Source: an uncultured Chlamydiae bacterium
GTDB lineage: Bacteria; Chlamydiota; Chlamydiia; Chlamydiales; Rhabdochlamydiaceae
DNA: 55,754 nt
Reading direction: 5' to 3'
Assembly: GCA_945952445.1 (NCBI GenBank)
Contig: CAMFIG010000011.1
Span: forward strand, 1-55,754
Positions 43,650 through 52,837 of this stretch are shown here, piece after piece (position 1 is the stretch's first letter; every line of letters starts with the position of its first letter). The position numbers and the translations under genes were made by a program. Below the pieces are notes generated by a model that saw nothing but the letters and a program-made list of their open reading frames with translations, was not told the DNA's origin and did no database searches.

Positions 43650-44369
43650 ATGCAATCTTTATACAAGTTCTTGTTTTTACTCTCATCAGTATCCCTCTTC
43701 GCAGCAGAGACCGCAGTCCCTATTGATTTAATGCTGTCTCTTTTGCCAGAAAATCCGATTGTAGTAGAAGCAGGAGCTCAATTTGGAGAAGACACCTACA
43801 AAATGAGTCTTTTATGGCCGAAGGGCACTTTATATGCCTTTGAGCCTAGTCCCACCTCCTATGAATCCCTTACAGAAATAGCAAAAAGCAGAACAAATGT
43901 TTTCTCCTTCCCATTAGCACTATCAAGTTCAGAAGGGAAAATGCCTTTTTATCTTTCGGGAGGCGCGAGTTCTCTTTTAACTCCGCAAGACGGCTTTAAT
44001 CAGCAATATTTTCACGTGGATTTAGATCATCCGATCTTTGTTGACGTCGTGACGCTAGACTCGTGGCTTGATGAACACAAAATCGCAAAAGTGGATTTTT
44101 TATGGCTGGATATGGAAGGAAATGAATTAAATGCTCTTCAAGGCGCTGAGAAACACCTTTCAGATGTGACTCTCATTTATACAGAAGTGAATATACAGAG
44201 ATTTTGGAATGGCTGCGCATGCTATGAAGAGTTAAAAAACTGGCTTGAAAGGCATGACTTTAAAGAAATTTGGAGCGAGATTGTTCCTCATTGGCAAGGA
44301 AACGCTCTTTTTTTAAATACAAAAATTGCAGACAAAAATTCCATGTTATACCCAGCCAAATCCATCTAG
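43650..44369 (+). CDS. FkbM-family methyltransferase with signal peptide
   Basis: 239 residues. MQSLYKFLFLLSSVSLFA is a Sec leader. FkbM features are PIVVEAGAQFGEDTYKMS (motif I), LYAFEPSPTSYESL, FVDVVTLDSWLDEH and DFLWLDMEGNELNALQGAEK. FkbM enzymes often O-methylate sugars on glycans and natural products. GGAG precedes the ATG by about 10 bases. The 3' end of the gene is part of the long inverted repeat starting at 44346. Confidence 0.85.
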   Translation: MQSLYKFLFLLSSVSLFAAETAVPIDLMLSLLPENPIVVEAGAQFGEDTYKMSLLWPKGTLYAFEPSPTSYESLTEIAKSRTNVFSFPLALSSSEGKMPFYLSGGASSLLTPQDGFNQQYFHVDLDHPIFVDVVTLDSWLDEHKIAKVDFLWLDMEGNELNALQGAEKHLSDVTLIYTEVNIQRFWNGCACYEELKNWLERHDFKEIWSEIVPHWQGNALFLNTKIADKNSMLYPAKSI

Positions 44370-44394
44370 ACAGCAATGATTTGGCTGGGTATAA
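44346..44394. repeat. 17-bp perfect inverted repeat at the end of the FkbM gene
   Basis: TTATACCCAGCCAAATC (44346-44362) and GATTTGGCTGGGTATAA (44378-44394) pair without mismatch around a 15-base loop. A third arm, CCAGCCAAATCA (44406-44417), can pair with the same central arm over 12 bases, so two alternative hairpins are possible just ahead of ATPase copy 2. No T-run follows, so a simple terminator is unlikely. Confidence 0.9.
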
Positions 44395-44427
44395 TGAACC
44401 CATAACCAGCCAAATCAGGTATTCCGG

Positions 44428-45888
44428 ATGACACAGGAAAATATTTTTGGAAGAGACTCGGAAATAAAAATTTTGGATAGTTTATGGAAATCACCTGAAG
44501 CTGAATTTCTGGCTATTTATGGGCGGCGTAGAGTTGGAAAAACACATCTGATACGAGAATATTTTTCTCAAAAACAATGCGTGTATTTTGAGATCACCGG
44601 ACAAAAAGATGGACATCTACAAGACCAGCTAGAAAACTTTACGCAAATATTATCAAAAACTTTTTTCAATAACATCCCTCTTCGTTCTCCTTCGAGCTGG
44701 AAAGAGGCCTTTGAGCTACTGACAAAAGAAATCGAGAAATCTCCCAAATCACAGCACACGGTCATTTTTCTCGATGAGCTCCCTTGGCTTGCAACTAAAA
44801 AATCTGGAATGCTCCAAGCTATTGACTATTATTGGAACCGGTTTTGGAGCCGTTATCCAAAACTATTTTTAATCGTTTGTGGATCCGCTGCATCTTGGAT
44901 GCTGGATAATCTCATCAATGCAAAAGGGGGATTGCACAATCGACTCACCAAAACAATCTTACTCCAGCCTTATGATTTGAAAGGAGTTCAGCTATTTCTC
45001 TCTCATCGCGACATTCATTTAAATCGCAAGCAAATCCTAGATCTGTACATGGTATTTGGAGGGATTCCACATTATCTAAAACAAGTCGAAAAAGGCAAGT
45101 CCGCCCTACAAATTATCAATAAAGTCTGCTTCCGCCCGGACGGATTGCTGCATACTGAATTTGATCGACTTTTTCAATCCTTATTTTCCAATGCCGAAGA
45201 TAACCTATCCATCATTAAAGCGATTGCAAAACATCAACATGGCATTTCAAGAAAAGACCTCATTAAAACTACAAAAATCCCCTCCGGCGGCACTTTAAAT
45301 AAAAGACTTAAGGAACTTGAATCGGCAGGATTTATCCAAAGTTATATCCCTTACGGCCGGAAAATAAAAGACCATTACTATCGCGTAATAGATGAGTACT
45401 GTTATTTTTACTTGCGATGGATAGAACCTTTTAAGAAAACCGGGATCAGCCAAGGCAAAGAATACTGGCAAACAAAAGGTAGGACAGCCGCTGCAATCGC
45501 TTGGAGCGGATATGCTTTTGAAAATATCTGCTTGAAACATGCAGATCAAATCCGCAAAGCCTTGGAACTCCACAATATTTCTTGCGAAATCGGAAGCTGG
45601 AAATTCAGCCCTGCTCCAGGAAAAAAGGATTCAGGAGCCCAAATCGATCTGCTTTTTGATCGAGACGATGGAGTCATCACTATATGTGAAATCAAGTACT
45701 CTGAAAAATTGTTTGTCTTAGACAAAGCAGAAGCCAAAAACATCATGAACAAAACGGAAGTCTTGGAAAAACACATCTTTGCAAATAAGCAAACAACCGT
45801 TGCTTTGATCACAACGATGGGCCTTAAACCAAATATTTGGTCTCAAGAATTAATCCACCATGTAGTGACTCTAGAAGACCTGTTCTGA
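44428..45888 (+). CDS. AAA ATPase with C-terminal PD-(D/E)xK-like DUF234 domain (copy 2)
   Basis: 486 residues, same architecture as 30793-32235: IFGRDSEIKIL, Walker A IYGRRRVGKTHLI (about 31-43), Walker B VIFLDELPWLAT, sensor GSAASWMLDNLI, a winged helix (ISRKDLIKTTKIPSGGTLNK) and a nuclease-like end with AQIDLLFDRDDG and ITICEIKYSEK. The role of the family is unknown; the nuclease-like fold and accessory distribution suggest a mobile or defence-like function. The inverted-repeat cluster lies 10-80 bases upstream. The Shine-Dalgarno is weak. Confidence 0.85.
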   Translation: MTQENIFGRDSEIKILDSLWKSPEAEFLAIYGRRRVGKTHLIREYFSQKQCVYFEITGQKDGHLQDQLENFTQILSKTFFNNIPLRSPSSWKEAFELLTKEIEKSPKSQHTVIFLDELPWLATKKSGMLQAIDYYWNRFWSRYPKLFLIVCGSAASWMLDNLINAKGGLHNRLTKTILLQPYDLKGVQLFLSHRDIHLNRKQILDLYMVFGGIPHYLKQVEKGKSALQIINKVCFRPDGLLHTEFDRLFQSLFSNAEDNLSIIKAIAKHQHGISRKDLIKTTKIPSGGTLNKRLKELESAGFIQSYIPYGRKIKDHYYRVIDEYCYFYLRWIEPFKKTGISQGKEYWQTKGRTAAAIAWSGYAFENICLKHADQIRKALELHNISCEIGSWKFSPAPGKKDSGAQIDLLFDRDDGVITICEIKYSEKLFVLDKAEAKNIMNKTEVLEKHIFANKQTTVALITTMGLKPNIWSQELIHHVVTLEDLF

Positions 45889-45962
45889 AGAGAAATTCCC
45901 TTTAGAAAAACAAGAAACCTGCATAAAATGAAGGTCTCTCTTTTACTATTTAAGGTCTATCC

Positions 45963-48539
45963 GTGACGTTGATTCACTTAGAAGAAAAAACCTCTCCCAT
46001 GATGCAACAATGGCATGCATGTAAAAAACAAGCCGATTCTGCCCTATTGTTATTTCGTCTGGGCGATTTTTATGAGGCGTTTTATGAAGATGCAATCACT
46101 CTTGCAAAAGAACTCGACCTTACTTTGACAAAACGGCAAGAGATTCCCATGGCGGGAATCCCTTTTCATACCAGCGAAGGTTATGTCGATAAGCTGATAG
46201 CAAAAGGATATCGTGTAGCAATCGCTGAGCAGATGGAAGACCCCAAGCAAACGAAAGGGATAGTCAAAAGAGAAATAGTCCGTATTGTTACACCGGGCAC
46301 CGTTGTGACCTCTTCTTTAATCTCTGATAAAACAAATAACTTCGTAGCGAGTCTTTGCTGGTTTAATCATCTCTTCGGCCTTGCCATATTGGACCTTACA
46401 ACAGCTGACTTTCGAGTCTTCGAATTTGATAAATTTGCAGAACTTCAAGATGAAGTCACTCGTCTAGAACCTAAAGAATTGATCGTCTCTCAAAGATGCC
46501 ATGATATCCATGCCATCCAAATCCAAGAATGGAAAAAGACTCTCCGATGCACGGTCCAAATCCAAGAGGAATGGCATTTCGATCCCAGACATACCTATGA
46601 TGTGCTAATCCGTCATTTCCATGTACATTCTTTAGATGGTTTTGGGCTAAAAGGCATGAGTGCTGGGATACATGCTGCAGGACGCTTGCTGAGTTATGTA
46701 CAAGACGAACTGAACCTGTCAGTTTCCCATATCCGCTCTTTGCGCAAAGAGAGCTCAGGCCTTTATATGTCTTTAGACAGCGCTACGCTAAAACATCTTG
46801 AAATCTTTGAATCACTCCAAGAAAAACAAAGCTCGCATACGCTCCTGCACCTCATTGACAAAACGGTCACTCCGATGGGAGCCAGACTTTTAAGACACTG
46901 GCTTTTGCATCCTCTGCTAGATATAGAAGAGATAGCAAAACGCCAAGAGGCTGTCGAATGGCTGATCGAAAATCCTTCTGACTTGCGCAAAGACCTCTCG
47001 GAAATCCGAGATTTGGAACGTCTGATCATGAAGATTGAAACGGGCTATGCCAATCCCAAGGACCTTCGAGCTCTTGCCCTCTCTTTAAGACAAGCGCCGC
47101 TTGTACTTGCACATCTTCATCAAACATCTTCTTCTTATCTATCATCTTTTCTACAGCTTCAGGGCACCTCTGGCATCGCAGACAAAGTATTGCAAGCCTT
47201 AGTAGAAGATCCTCCTTTTAGAATTAGCGATGGATCTCTCTTCCGCGATGGCTACCACCAGGAGCTCGATGAACTCAGAAAGATCTCATCAGACAGCCAT
47301 GAGTGGATCGCTAGCTACCAAATGACGCTTCGTGAACAAACACAAATCAAAACGCTCAAAGTAGGGTTTACAAAGGCTTTTGGATATTATATCGAAGTCA
47401 GCAGGGGACAATCGAATAAAATGCCCGAGACATTCCAAAAAAGGCAGACACTGGTCAATACAGAAAGATATATTTCTCCAGAACTCAGCGAATATGAGCA
47501 TAAAGTCCTCTCCGCGGCAGATCGGCTCTTAGCTATCGAAACGGAGCTCTTCCACCAACTGCGAGAGGAGATTGCAGCTTATGCTCCTGCCATCCGGGAC
47601 ACCGCCTCATCGATGGCGCATATTGATGCCTTGTCCTCTTTTGCCAAAGTCGCTAAAGACCATCGCTATGTGAAGCCGCAAATGAACCAGACTCTAGCTC
47701 TTCATATAGAAGCAGGCCGCCATCCCGTCATCGAAGCAAGCGGCCATGCTGACACTTTTATTCCGAATGACCTTCACATGGACACTTCGGAACGCCTCTG
47801 GATCCTTACAGGACCCAACATGGCCGGAAAATCCACGTTTATCCGACAGACAGCTCTCATTGCAATCCTTGCCCAGATCGGTTCATTTGTCCCTGCCAAA
47901 AAAGTGGAAATGGGAATTATCGACAAGGTATTTACGAGAATTGGAGCCAGTGATAATCTCTCTCGTGGACAGTCGACCTTCATGGTAGAGATGGCAGAAA
48001 CTGCAAACATCCTTCATCATGCGACAGATCGCTCTTTAGTCATTTTAGATGAGATTGGGCGAGGCACAAGCACCTATGATGGGATTTCAATTGCCTGGGC
48101 AGTGGCTGAATATCTTTTAACGACTCCCGGTAAAAAAGCCAAAACCCTTTTTGCGACACATTATTGCGAGCTAATCCGCCTTGCAGAAGAAATCCCCGGC
48201 GCCATCAATTACCACATCTCGGTCCATGAATCGGATCAAGGCATCGTTTTCTTACGAAAAATAGCACGAGGAGGGACCGATAAAAGCTACGGAATCCATG
48301 TCGGGCGCTTAGCTGGTCTTCCCTCTACAGTCCTTGAGAGAGCAGAAAAAATGCTGCTTGCTTTAGAAAAAGAATCGGGCCGCAAAAAAACAAAAAAGCA
48401 GGATTTGCAACTTTCTTTTCTACCTGAGTCTCCACCGATAGACCATTGGATAACCAAAGAGCTCAAAGCTCTTGATACAAACCAATTGACCCCTATGGCA
48501 GCCTTATTCAAGCTCGCTGAATGGAAAAACCGCCTATGA
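45963..48539 (+). CDS. mutS: DNA mismatch repair protein MutS
   Basis: 858 residues. Domain I carries the mismatch-binding motif FRLGDFYEAFYEDA (G-D-F-Y-E). The C-terminal ATPase has ILTGPNMAGKSTFIRQ (Walker A), STFMVEMAETANIL (signature), VILDEIGRGTSTYDG (Walker B) and ATHYCEL. The start is GTG 45963. It recognises mismatches in new DNA. mutS next to uvrC is also the order in Chlamydia (CT792-CT791). Confidence 0.96.
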   Translation: MTLIHLEEKTSPMMQQWHACKKQADSALLLFRLGDFYEAFYEDAITLAKELDLTLTKRQEIPMAGIPFHTSEGYVDKLIAKGYRVAIAEQMEDPKQTKGIVKREIVRIVTPGTVVTSSLISDKTNNFVASLCWFNHLFGLAILDLTTADFRVFEFDKFAELQDEVTRLEPKELIVSQRCHDIHAIQIQEWKKTLRCTVQIQEEWHFDPRHTYDVLIRHFHVHSLDGFGLKGMSAGIHAAGRLLSYVQDELNLSVSHIRSLRKESSGLYMSLDSATLKHLEIFESLQEKQSSHTLLHLIDKTVTPMGARLLRHWLLHPLLDIEEIAKRQEAVEWLIENPSDLRKDLSEIRDLERLIMKIETGYANPKDLRALALSLRQAPLVLAHLHQTSSSYLSSFLQLQGTSGIADKVLQALVEDPPFRISDGSLFRDGYHQELDELRKISSDSHEWIASYQMTLREQTQIKTLKVGFTKAFGYYIEVSRGQSNKMPETFQKRQTLVNTERYISPELSEYEHKVLSAADRLLAIETELFHQLREEIAAYAPAIRDTASSMAHIDALSSFAKVAKDHRYVKPQMNQTLALHIEAGRHPVIEASGHADTFIPNDLHMDTSERLWILTGPNMAGKSTFIRQTALIAILAQIGSFVPAKKVEMGIIDKVFTRIGASDNLSRGQSTFMVEMAETANILHHATDRSLVILDEIGRGTSTYDGISIAWAVAEYLLTTPGKKAKTLFATHYCELIRLAEEIPGAINYHISVHESDQGIVFLRKIARGGTDKSYGIHVGRLAGLPSTVLERAEKMLLALEKESGRKKTKKQDLQLSFLPESPPIDHWITKELKALDTNQLTPMAALFKLAEWKNRL

Positions 48540-48598
48540 GACCGTCTTCCCTTTTTTCTCTTAAATGAACTTAAGCAACTTATTAACAAACACTTACT

Positions 48599-48625
48599 TT
48601 GTCTTTTGCTTTTATTCGCTACAAT
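48599..48625 (+). promoter_or_regulatory. Candidate promoter of the small lipoprotein gene
   Basis: TACAAT (48620-48625) lies 15 bases after TTGTCT (48599-48604), about 35 bases before the ATG at 48660. A second TAGAAT box follows ten bases later. The spacing is short, so the exact pair is uncertain. Confidence 0.35.
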
Positions 48626-48659
48626 CCGCTAGAATCGAGTTTAGTTAAGGAATTTCCAT

Positions 48660-48875
48660 ATGCGATACCCGTTTTCAAATATTCTCCTCTACGGAGTGAT
48701 TTTTGGCTCACTAGAAGCCTGCCAAACAAAACCTGTTGCTGCCCCTCAACAAGAAGAAGTCTATCAGTCTTCTATCCATGAATCTCAAGTAAGTGAAGAG
48801 GAAGAATCATCGATCCCCAGAAAAAAAGGACAACGTCCGCAAGTCGTTCAGATGCCTTCTCTACCCTCGTCTTAA
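48660..48875 (+). CDS. Small putative lipoprotein
   Basis: 71 residues. The hydrophobic leader ends in FGSLEAC, an acceptable lipobox with Cys21, so the mature 51-residue protein would be lipid-anchored. The rest is polar and disorder-like (QVSEEEESSIPRKKGQRPQV). It sits between mutS and uvrC, 16 bases before uvrC. No homologue recognised. Confidence 0.65.
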   Translation: MRYPFSNILLYGVIFGSLEACQTKPVAAPQQEEVYQSSIHESQVSEEEESSIPRKKGQRPQVVQMPSLPSS

Positions 48876-48891
48876 CCGAAATCGGTGACAG

Positions 48892-50709
48892 ATGCCTTTT
48901 GATCTGAATCTACTCGAGCATTTTCCAGACAGCCCAGGCATCTACATTATGAAAAACGAGTCTGGCAAAGTCCTCTACGTGGGAAAAGCGAAATCCCTAA
49001 AAAAACGGTTAAAGCAATACTTTGGAGGAAAAGACACAAGACCTACCATCCCCCATCTTCTTTCTGAGTTGAGTTACATTGAAACTCTGATGGTGCCAAC
49101 AGAAAAAGAAGCTCTCCTTGTAGAGAATACATTCATCAAAAAATACCAGCCCAAATACAACCTGGTATTGAAAGATGATAAAACCTATGCAAGCCTGAGG
49201 ATTGACCCTCATCATCTTTGGCCTCGGCTGCAACTTGTACGCTACAAGCAAGCCCCTCAAGATGGAGCTCTTTACTTTGGACCTTACACCAGTGCTTTTG
49301 CTGCCAGGGAAACTCTAGAATTGATGAGCCGCTTATTTCCTTTACGCCAATGCTCAGATGAAGAGCTCAAAAGAAGAACCCGGCCTTGCCTTTTATATGC
49401 GATTCACCGATGCCTTGCCCCCTGCGTACACCAATGCTCTTCAGAGGAATACCTAACGCATGTTCAAGGAGCCATAGCTTTTCTGCAGGGCAACAATAAA
49501 AAAGTCCTACAAGAGCTGCAAAAAGAGATGGAAAAAGCAGCAGAACAGCTTGAATTCGAAAAAGCAGCAGCTCTTCTTCGAACCATCCGCCAAATCGAAC
49601 ATGTAACACAGACGCGCTGCCCCTCTTATAGAGCTTCTGGAAAAGCAACTGACGTGATTGGCCTCTATCGAGAAGGCGAAGAGATCCTCATCATGCAGCT
49701 GATCTTCCGACACGGCAAGATTGTAGGATCTGAACACTTTCACTTCTCTGAAGTGTTAGAAGAAGATGAAGAACTCCTCTCGACATTCCTTTTGCAGCAT
49801 TATCCTCAAAACACGCACCCTCCTGAACAGATTTTTTTGCCTTTCCTTCTACAAGATGAAAACTCTCTTCTAGCGATCTTACAAGAAAAGCTTCCAAAAC
49901 TGCAGCTTATCACTCCTCGCAGAGGCGATAACTACGCCCTCGTTGAAATGGCCCAGGAAAATGCGAAAGCTACTTTTTCGCAGATAAGAAAACAGGCAGC
50001 TTCCTATGAAAAGCTGCTTCTTGACCTTCAAGAGGCTCTTCACTTAAACCGCTATCCTAAACAGATCGAATGCTTCGACATGTCTAACCTTGCAGGACAC
50101 CAGCCTGTTGCCAGCATGGTCACCTTTACCGATGGATCCCTAGACAAAAAGAAGATGCGACTATTTCACATTAAAGGCATCCACAAGCCCGATGACTATG
50201 CTGCATTGCACCAGGTTCTCACAAGAAGACTTTCTCGAGCAAAAGAAGAAGACACCCTTCCCGACCTCATTATTGTAGACGGCGGCAAAGGCCAGCTTAA
50301 CATAGGAATCGAGGTGTTAAGAGAACTCGATATAGCGAATGTCGACCTGATTTGCGTAACCAAAGAAGAGGGACGACACGACCGAGGGATTACCTTAGAA
50401 AGAGTCTTTATCCCAGGCTGTCCCGACCCAATTTCTTTACCTTACCATTCTCCTTTGCTATTATTCTTGCAAAAAGTTCGCGATACAGCTCACGACCAGG
50501 CTATCCGTTTTCATCGCAAAACCCGCTCGAAACAGACGATCAAAAGCGTCCTTGATACCTTGCCAGGCATCGGTCCAATAAAGAAAAGACGTCTTTTACA
50601 AACCTTTGGCAGCCTGCAAAAAATCCTGGAAGCCTCTGACGAAGAACTCTTGCAAGTACGCGGCATTACGCAAAAGGATCTAACAGCCTTGCGCAAACTG
50701 CAAAAATAG
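48892..50709 (+). CDS. uvrC: Excinuclease ABC subunit C
   Basis: 605 residues; makes both incisions in nucleotide excision repair. The GIY-YIG domain (PDSPGIYIMKNESGKVLYVG) is at the N-terminus. A UVR helix pair lies near 200-235 (EMEKAAEQLEFEKAAALLR). The RNase-H-like 5' nuclease follows, with IECFDMSNLAGHQPVASMV and LIIVDGGKGQLN. The C-terminus has two helix-hairpin-helix motifs (LPGIGPIKKRRLLQTFGS and VRGITQKDL). Confidence 0.96.
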   Translation: MPFDLNLLEHFPDSPGIYIMKNESGKVLYVGKAKSLKKRLKQYFGGKDTRPTIPHLLSELSYIETLMVPTEKEALLVENTFIKKYQPKYNLVLKDDKTYASLRIDPHHLWPRLQLVRYKQAPQDGALYFGPYTSAFAARETLELMSRLFPLRQCSDEELKRRTRPCLLYAIHRCLAPCVHQCSSEEYLTHVQGAIAFLQGNNKKVLQELQKEMEKAAEQLEFEKAAALLRTIRQIEHVTQTRCPSYRASGKATDVIGLYREGEEILIMQLIFRHGKIVGSEHFHFSEVLEEDEELLSTFLLQHYPQNTHPPEQIFLPFLLQDENSLLAILQEKLPKLQLITPRRGDNYALVEMAQENAKATFSQIRKQAASYEKLLLDLQEALHLNRYPKQIECFDMSNLAGHQPVASMVTFTDGSLDKKKMRLFHIKGIHKPDDYAALHQVLTRRLSRAKEEDTLPDLIIVDGGKGQLNIGIEVLRELDIANVDLICVTKEEGRHDRGITLERVFIPGCPDPISLPYHSPLLLFLQKVRDTAHDQAIRFHRKTRSKQTIKSVLDTLPGIGPIKKRRLLQTFGSLQKILEASDEELLQVRGITQKDLTALRKLQK

Positions 50710-50787
50710 CTAAAAAAAAATTGCTTTTAAATCCTCTCTTTTTCATGCTGGCGTCGATCGACTGCTTCAACGATAGGAGATCTTCCC

Positions 50788-51855
50788 ATGCACAAACGAT
50801 CTATTTTTCTTGCCCCTTTTTTCATCTTAACTCTCCACGCCGATGAGACGATAACAGTCCCTGAAGGGAAAATCATCGACTACCCTAGCTTATACCAAGA
50901 TATCACTCCAAGCGCAGGACCTCGTGTTATCGACGGCTATGGTGTCTTTCTGACCGGCGACTATCTCTACTGGACGGGAAGAGAGCAGAACCTGCAATTT
51001 GCTTATAGCGGGCAGTCTGCACTAGCCGACACCCCTGCCGCCACCGACAAAGGTAAGCTCTACGGATTTCACTTTGGATTTCGATCCGGATTCCGCGTAG
51101 GCCTTGGATTCAGCTTTGGCCATGACAAATGGGATCTGTCTTTCAACTATACATGGTTTCAAGCGGATCATAACCACGGATCGGCCAAACTGAAAAACAG
51201 CAGCACACTTCTGTTTCCCGGCTACTATATCCCTCTATCTGGCTATGAATATCTCACATCAGCCCAAGGCGGATGGAAACTCCATTTTAACGCTTTGAAC
51301 CTCGAGCTTGGAAGAAATTTTTACGTCAGCAAATTCTTATCTTTGCGTCCCTTTTTCGGCCTGAATAGCTCCTGGCAAAGACAACATCTTTCCGTTGATT
51401 ACCTAGGTATTCTTTCGGCCGACTCTGCCGTATCCAGAAAGTACCATCTTCGCAATGCGTTGGATTTCTGGGGTATTGGCTTACGCGCCGGGGTAGACAC
51501 GGCATGGCATCTTGCCAGCAACTGGAGCCTTTATGGAGATCTCGCACTCTCCACTCTTTGGGGGCAATTCAGCAATACCCGCAAAGATTCCCTTGCCAAT
51601 GTTGGGAATCCATGGACTTCCGTTTATCATGTCTCTGGAGGATTCCATACGATTGTCCCTGTTGTGGAGATTGGCGTCGGATTGCGTAAGGAGGAATGGT
51701 TTTGCAATGACCGATTCCACTTAGCTGCCCAGCTAGGGTGGGAAGAACAAGTTTGGTTTGATATGAATCAATACGAATCGGGACCTAATTTAAACCATAC
51801 GGGAGGCAACCTGATTCTACAAGGTCTCACAGCGCGTTTGCGATTTGATTTTTAA
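50788..51855 (+). CDS. Outer-membrane beta-barrel, Legionella-MOMP-like (Lpg1974 type)
   Basis: 355 residues. The leader ends at ILTLHA. The mature protein begins with a short plug region and then DGYGVFLTGDYLYWTGREQN, typical of the Lpg1974 pore-forming family, which is expanded in Waddlia, Parachlamydia and Simkania. Alternating amphipathic strands with many Trp/Tyr/Gly run to the C-terminal Phe (TARLRFDF), the beta-barrel assembly signal. It probably serves as a porin-like surface protein. AGGAG lies about 10 bases before the ATG. Confidence 0.85.
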   Translation: MHKRSIFLAPFFILTLHADETITVPEGKIIDYPSLYQDITPSAGPRVIDGYGVFLTGDYLYWTGREQNLQFAYSGQSALADTPAATDKGKLYGFHFGFRSGFRVGLGFSFGHDKWDLSFNYTWFQADHNHGSAKLKNSSTLLFPGYYIPLSGYEYLTSAQGGWKLHFNALNLELGRNFYVSKFLSLRPFFGLNSSWQRQHLSVDYLGILSADSAVSRKYHLRNALDFWGIGLRAGVDTAWHLASNWSLYGDLALSTLWGQFSNTRKDSLANVGNPWTSVYHVSGGFHTIVPVVEIGVGLRKEEWFCNDRFHLAAQLGWEEQVWFDMNQYESGPNLNHTGGNLILQGLTARLRFDF

Positions 51856-51937
51856 AAAAGCATTCCACAAAATTAAAAAATTTTTTATATGGAGGTTAAC
51901 GCCTCCCAAATAGGGAGGGATTCGAGAGCTAAAAAAT

Positions 51938-52837
51938 ATGAAGCTGCTGTTCGTCTTTGTTTTGCTTTGCCTATGCCATATAGCACAAGCAAGAGAATGT
52001 AAGCCGCATCTTACTATTTACCTCAAGCAAGAAGGATGTCCTTGGTCAGAAAAACTCTATCGAGAAGTCGTCTCTTCGAAAGAATTCCTCTCTCTTTTAG
52101 AACCGCACATGGATGTCCACATCCTTTTTACTGAAGGCTCAAAAGAAACCCCAAACTTTGTCTTGTTAGATAAGCAAGGGCTTCCCATCCATGAAGTGGG
52201 CTTTCTTCCTTTGGCAAGCGACCATTATGCACAATATTTTCTAGATCTACTAGACCCTTACTACAAAATCGATCGCATACTCTCCGATGGCAGCCTTAAA
52301 AGACTATCAGAACAAGAAGTCGAAGACCTTTACAAAACAGCAAGGCTCCATGGATTCAAGAGATACCAAAAAGAGATTTTCGACTTTGGAATCCACCATA
52401 TGGAAAGCCTTTTTTTTCTTTTAGAGGCATACGAAGAAACCCTTTCTCACCTCAAACGCAAAGACCCGAAAGTACTTGCTCTGAAACAAAAGATCCAATC
52501 TAAAGACCCAAAAAACCGCAAGGGGGCGCATCTGCGGATCGCTATGACCGATTTCAGGGTCAATGTACAAAGAATGAAAGCTCATGAAAGCCCTCATGAT
52601 GTAGTAGAGCCTCTTTTGCAATATATGAAGACATTTGGATCTAGCGATGAAGAGAATGCATGGCGTATTGAGATGATCATCTCTCAATTCTTTTTTAGCC
52701 GCCATCGGATCAAATCAGCAATCCGCCACGCAGAGGAATCCTGCTGCAGAGCACCTAAGATTGTGCAAGCAGAAGTAGAGCAAACTCTACAATTTCTTCA
52801 ACAATATAAAGACGAGCATCAAGAAAAAGAGGGATAG
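51938..52837 (+). CDS. Exported thioredoxin-like protein with CPWS motif
   Basis: 299 residues. MKLLFVFVLLCLCHIAQA is a Sec leader. The mature start LTIYLKQEGCPWSEKLYREV has the position and surroundings of a thioredoxin active site, but the second Cys is Ser (CPWS), followed by NFVLLDKQGLPIHEVGFLP as in thioredoxin-fold proteins. Residues about 110-299 are helical and of unknown type. Monothiol CxxS sites suit isomerase or holdase roles. Chlamydia encodes several exported thiol-disulfide proteins for its Cys-rich envelope; a link is inferred. Its 3' end overlaps the convergent protease gene by 19 bases. Confidence 0.75.
   Translation: MKLLFVFVLLCLCHIAQARECKPHLTIYLKQEGCPWSEKLYREVVSSKEFLSLLEPHMDVHILFTEGSKETPNFVLLDKQGLPIHEVGFLPLASDHYAQYFLDLLDPYYKIDRILSDGSLKRLSEQEVEDLYKTARLHGFKRYQKEIFDFGIHHMESLFFLLEAYEETLSHLKRKDPKVLALKQKIQSKDPKNRKGAHLRIAMTDFRVNVQRMKAHESPHDVVEPLLQYMKTFGSSDEENAWRIEMIISQFFFSRHRIKSAIRHAEESCCRAPKIVQAEVEQTLQFLQQYKDEHQEKEG

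Noticed and set aside
44346-44394. Simple intrinsic terminator of the FkbM gene
   Set aside because: The stem is far longer than usual, overlaps the coding end, and is not followed by a T-run on either strand.
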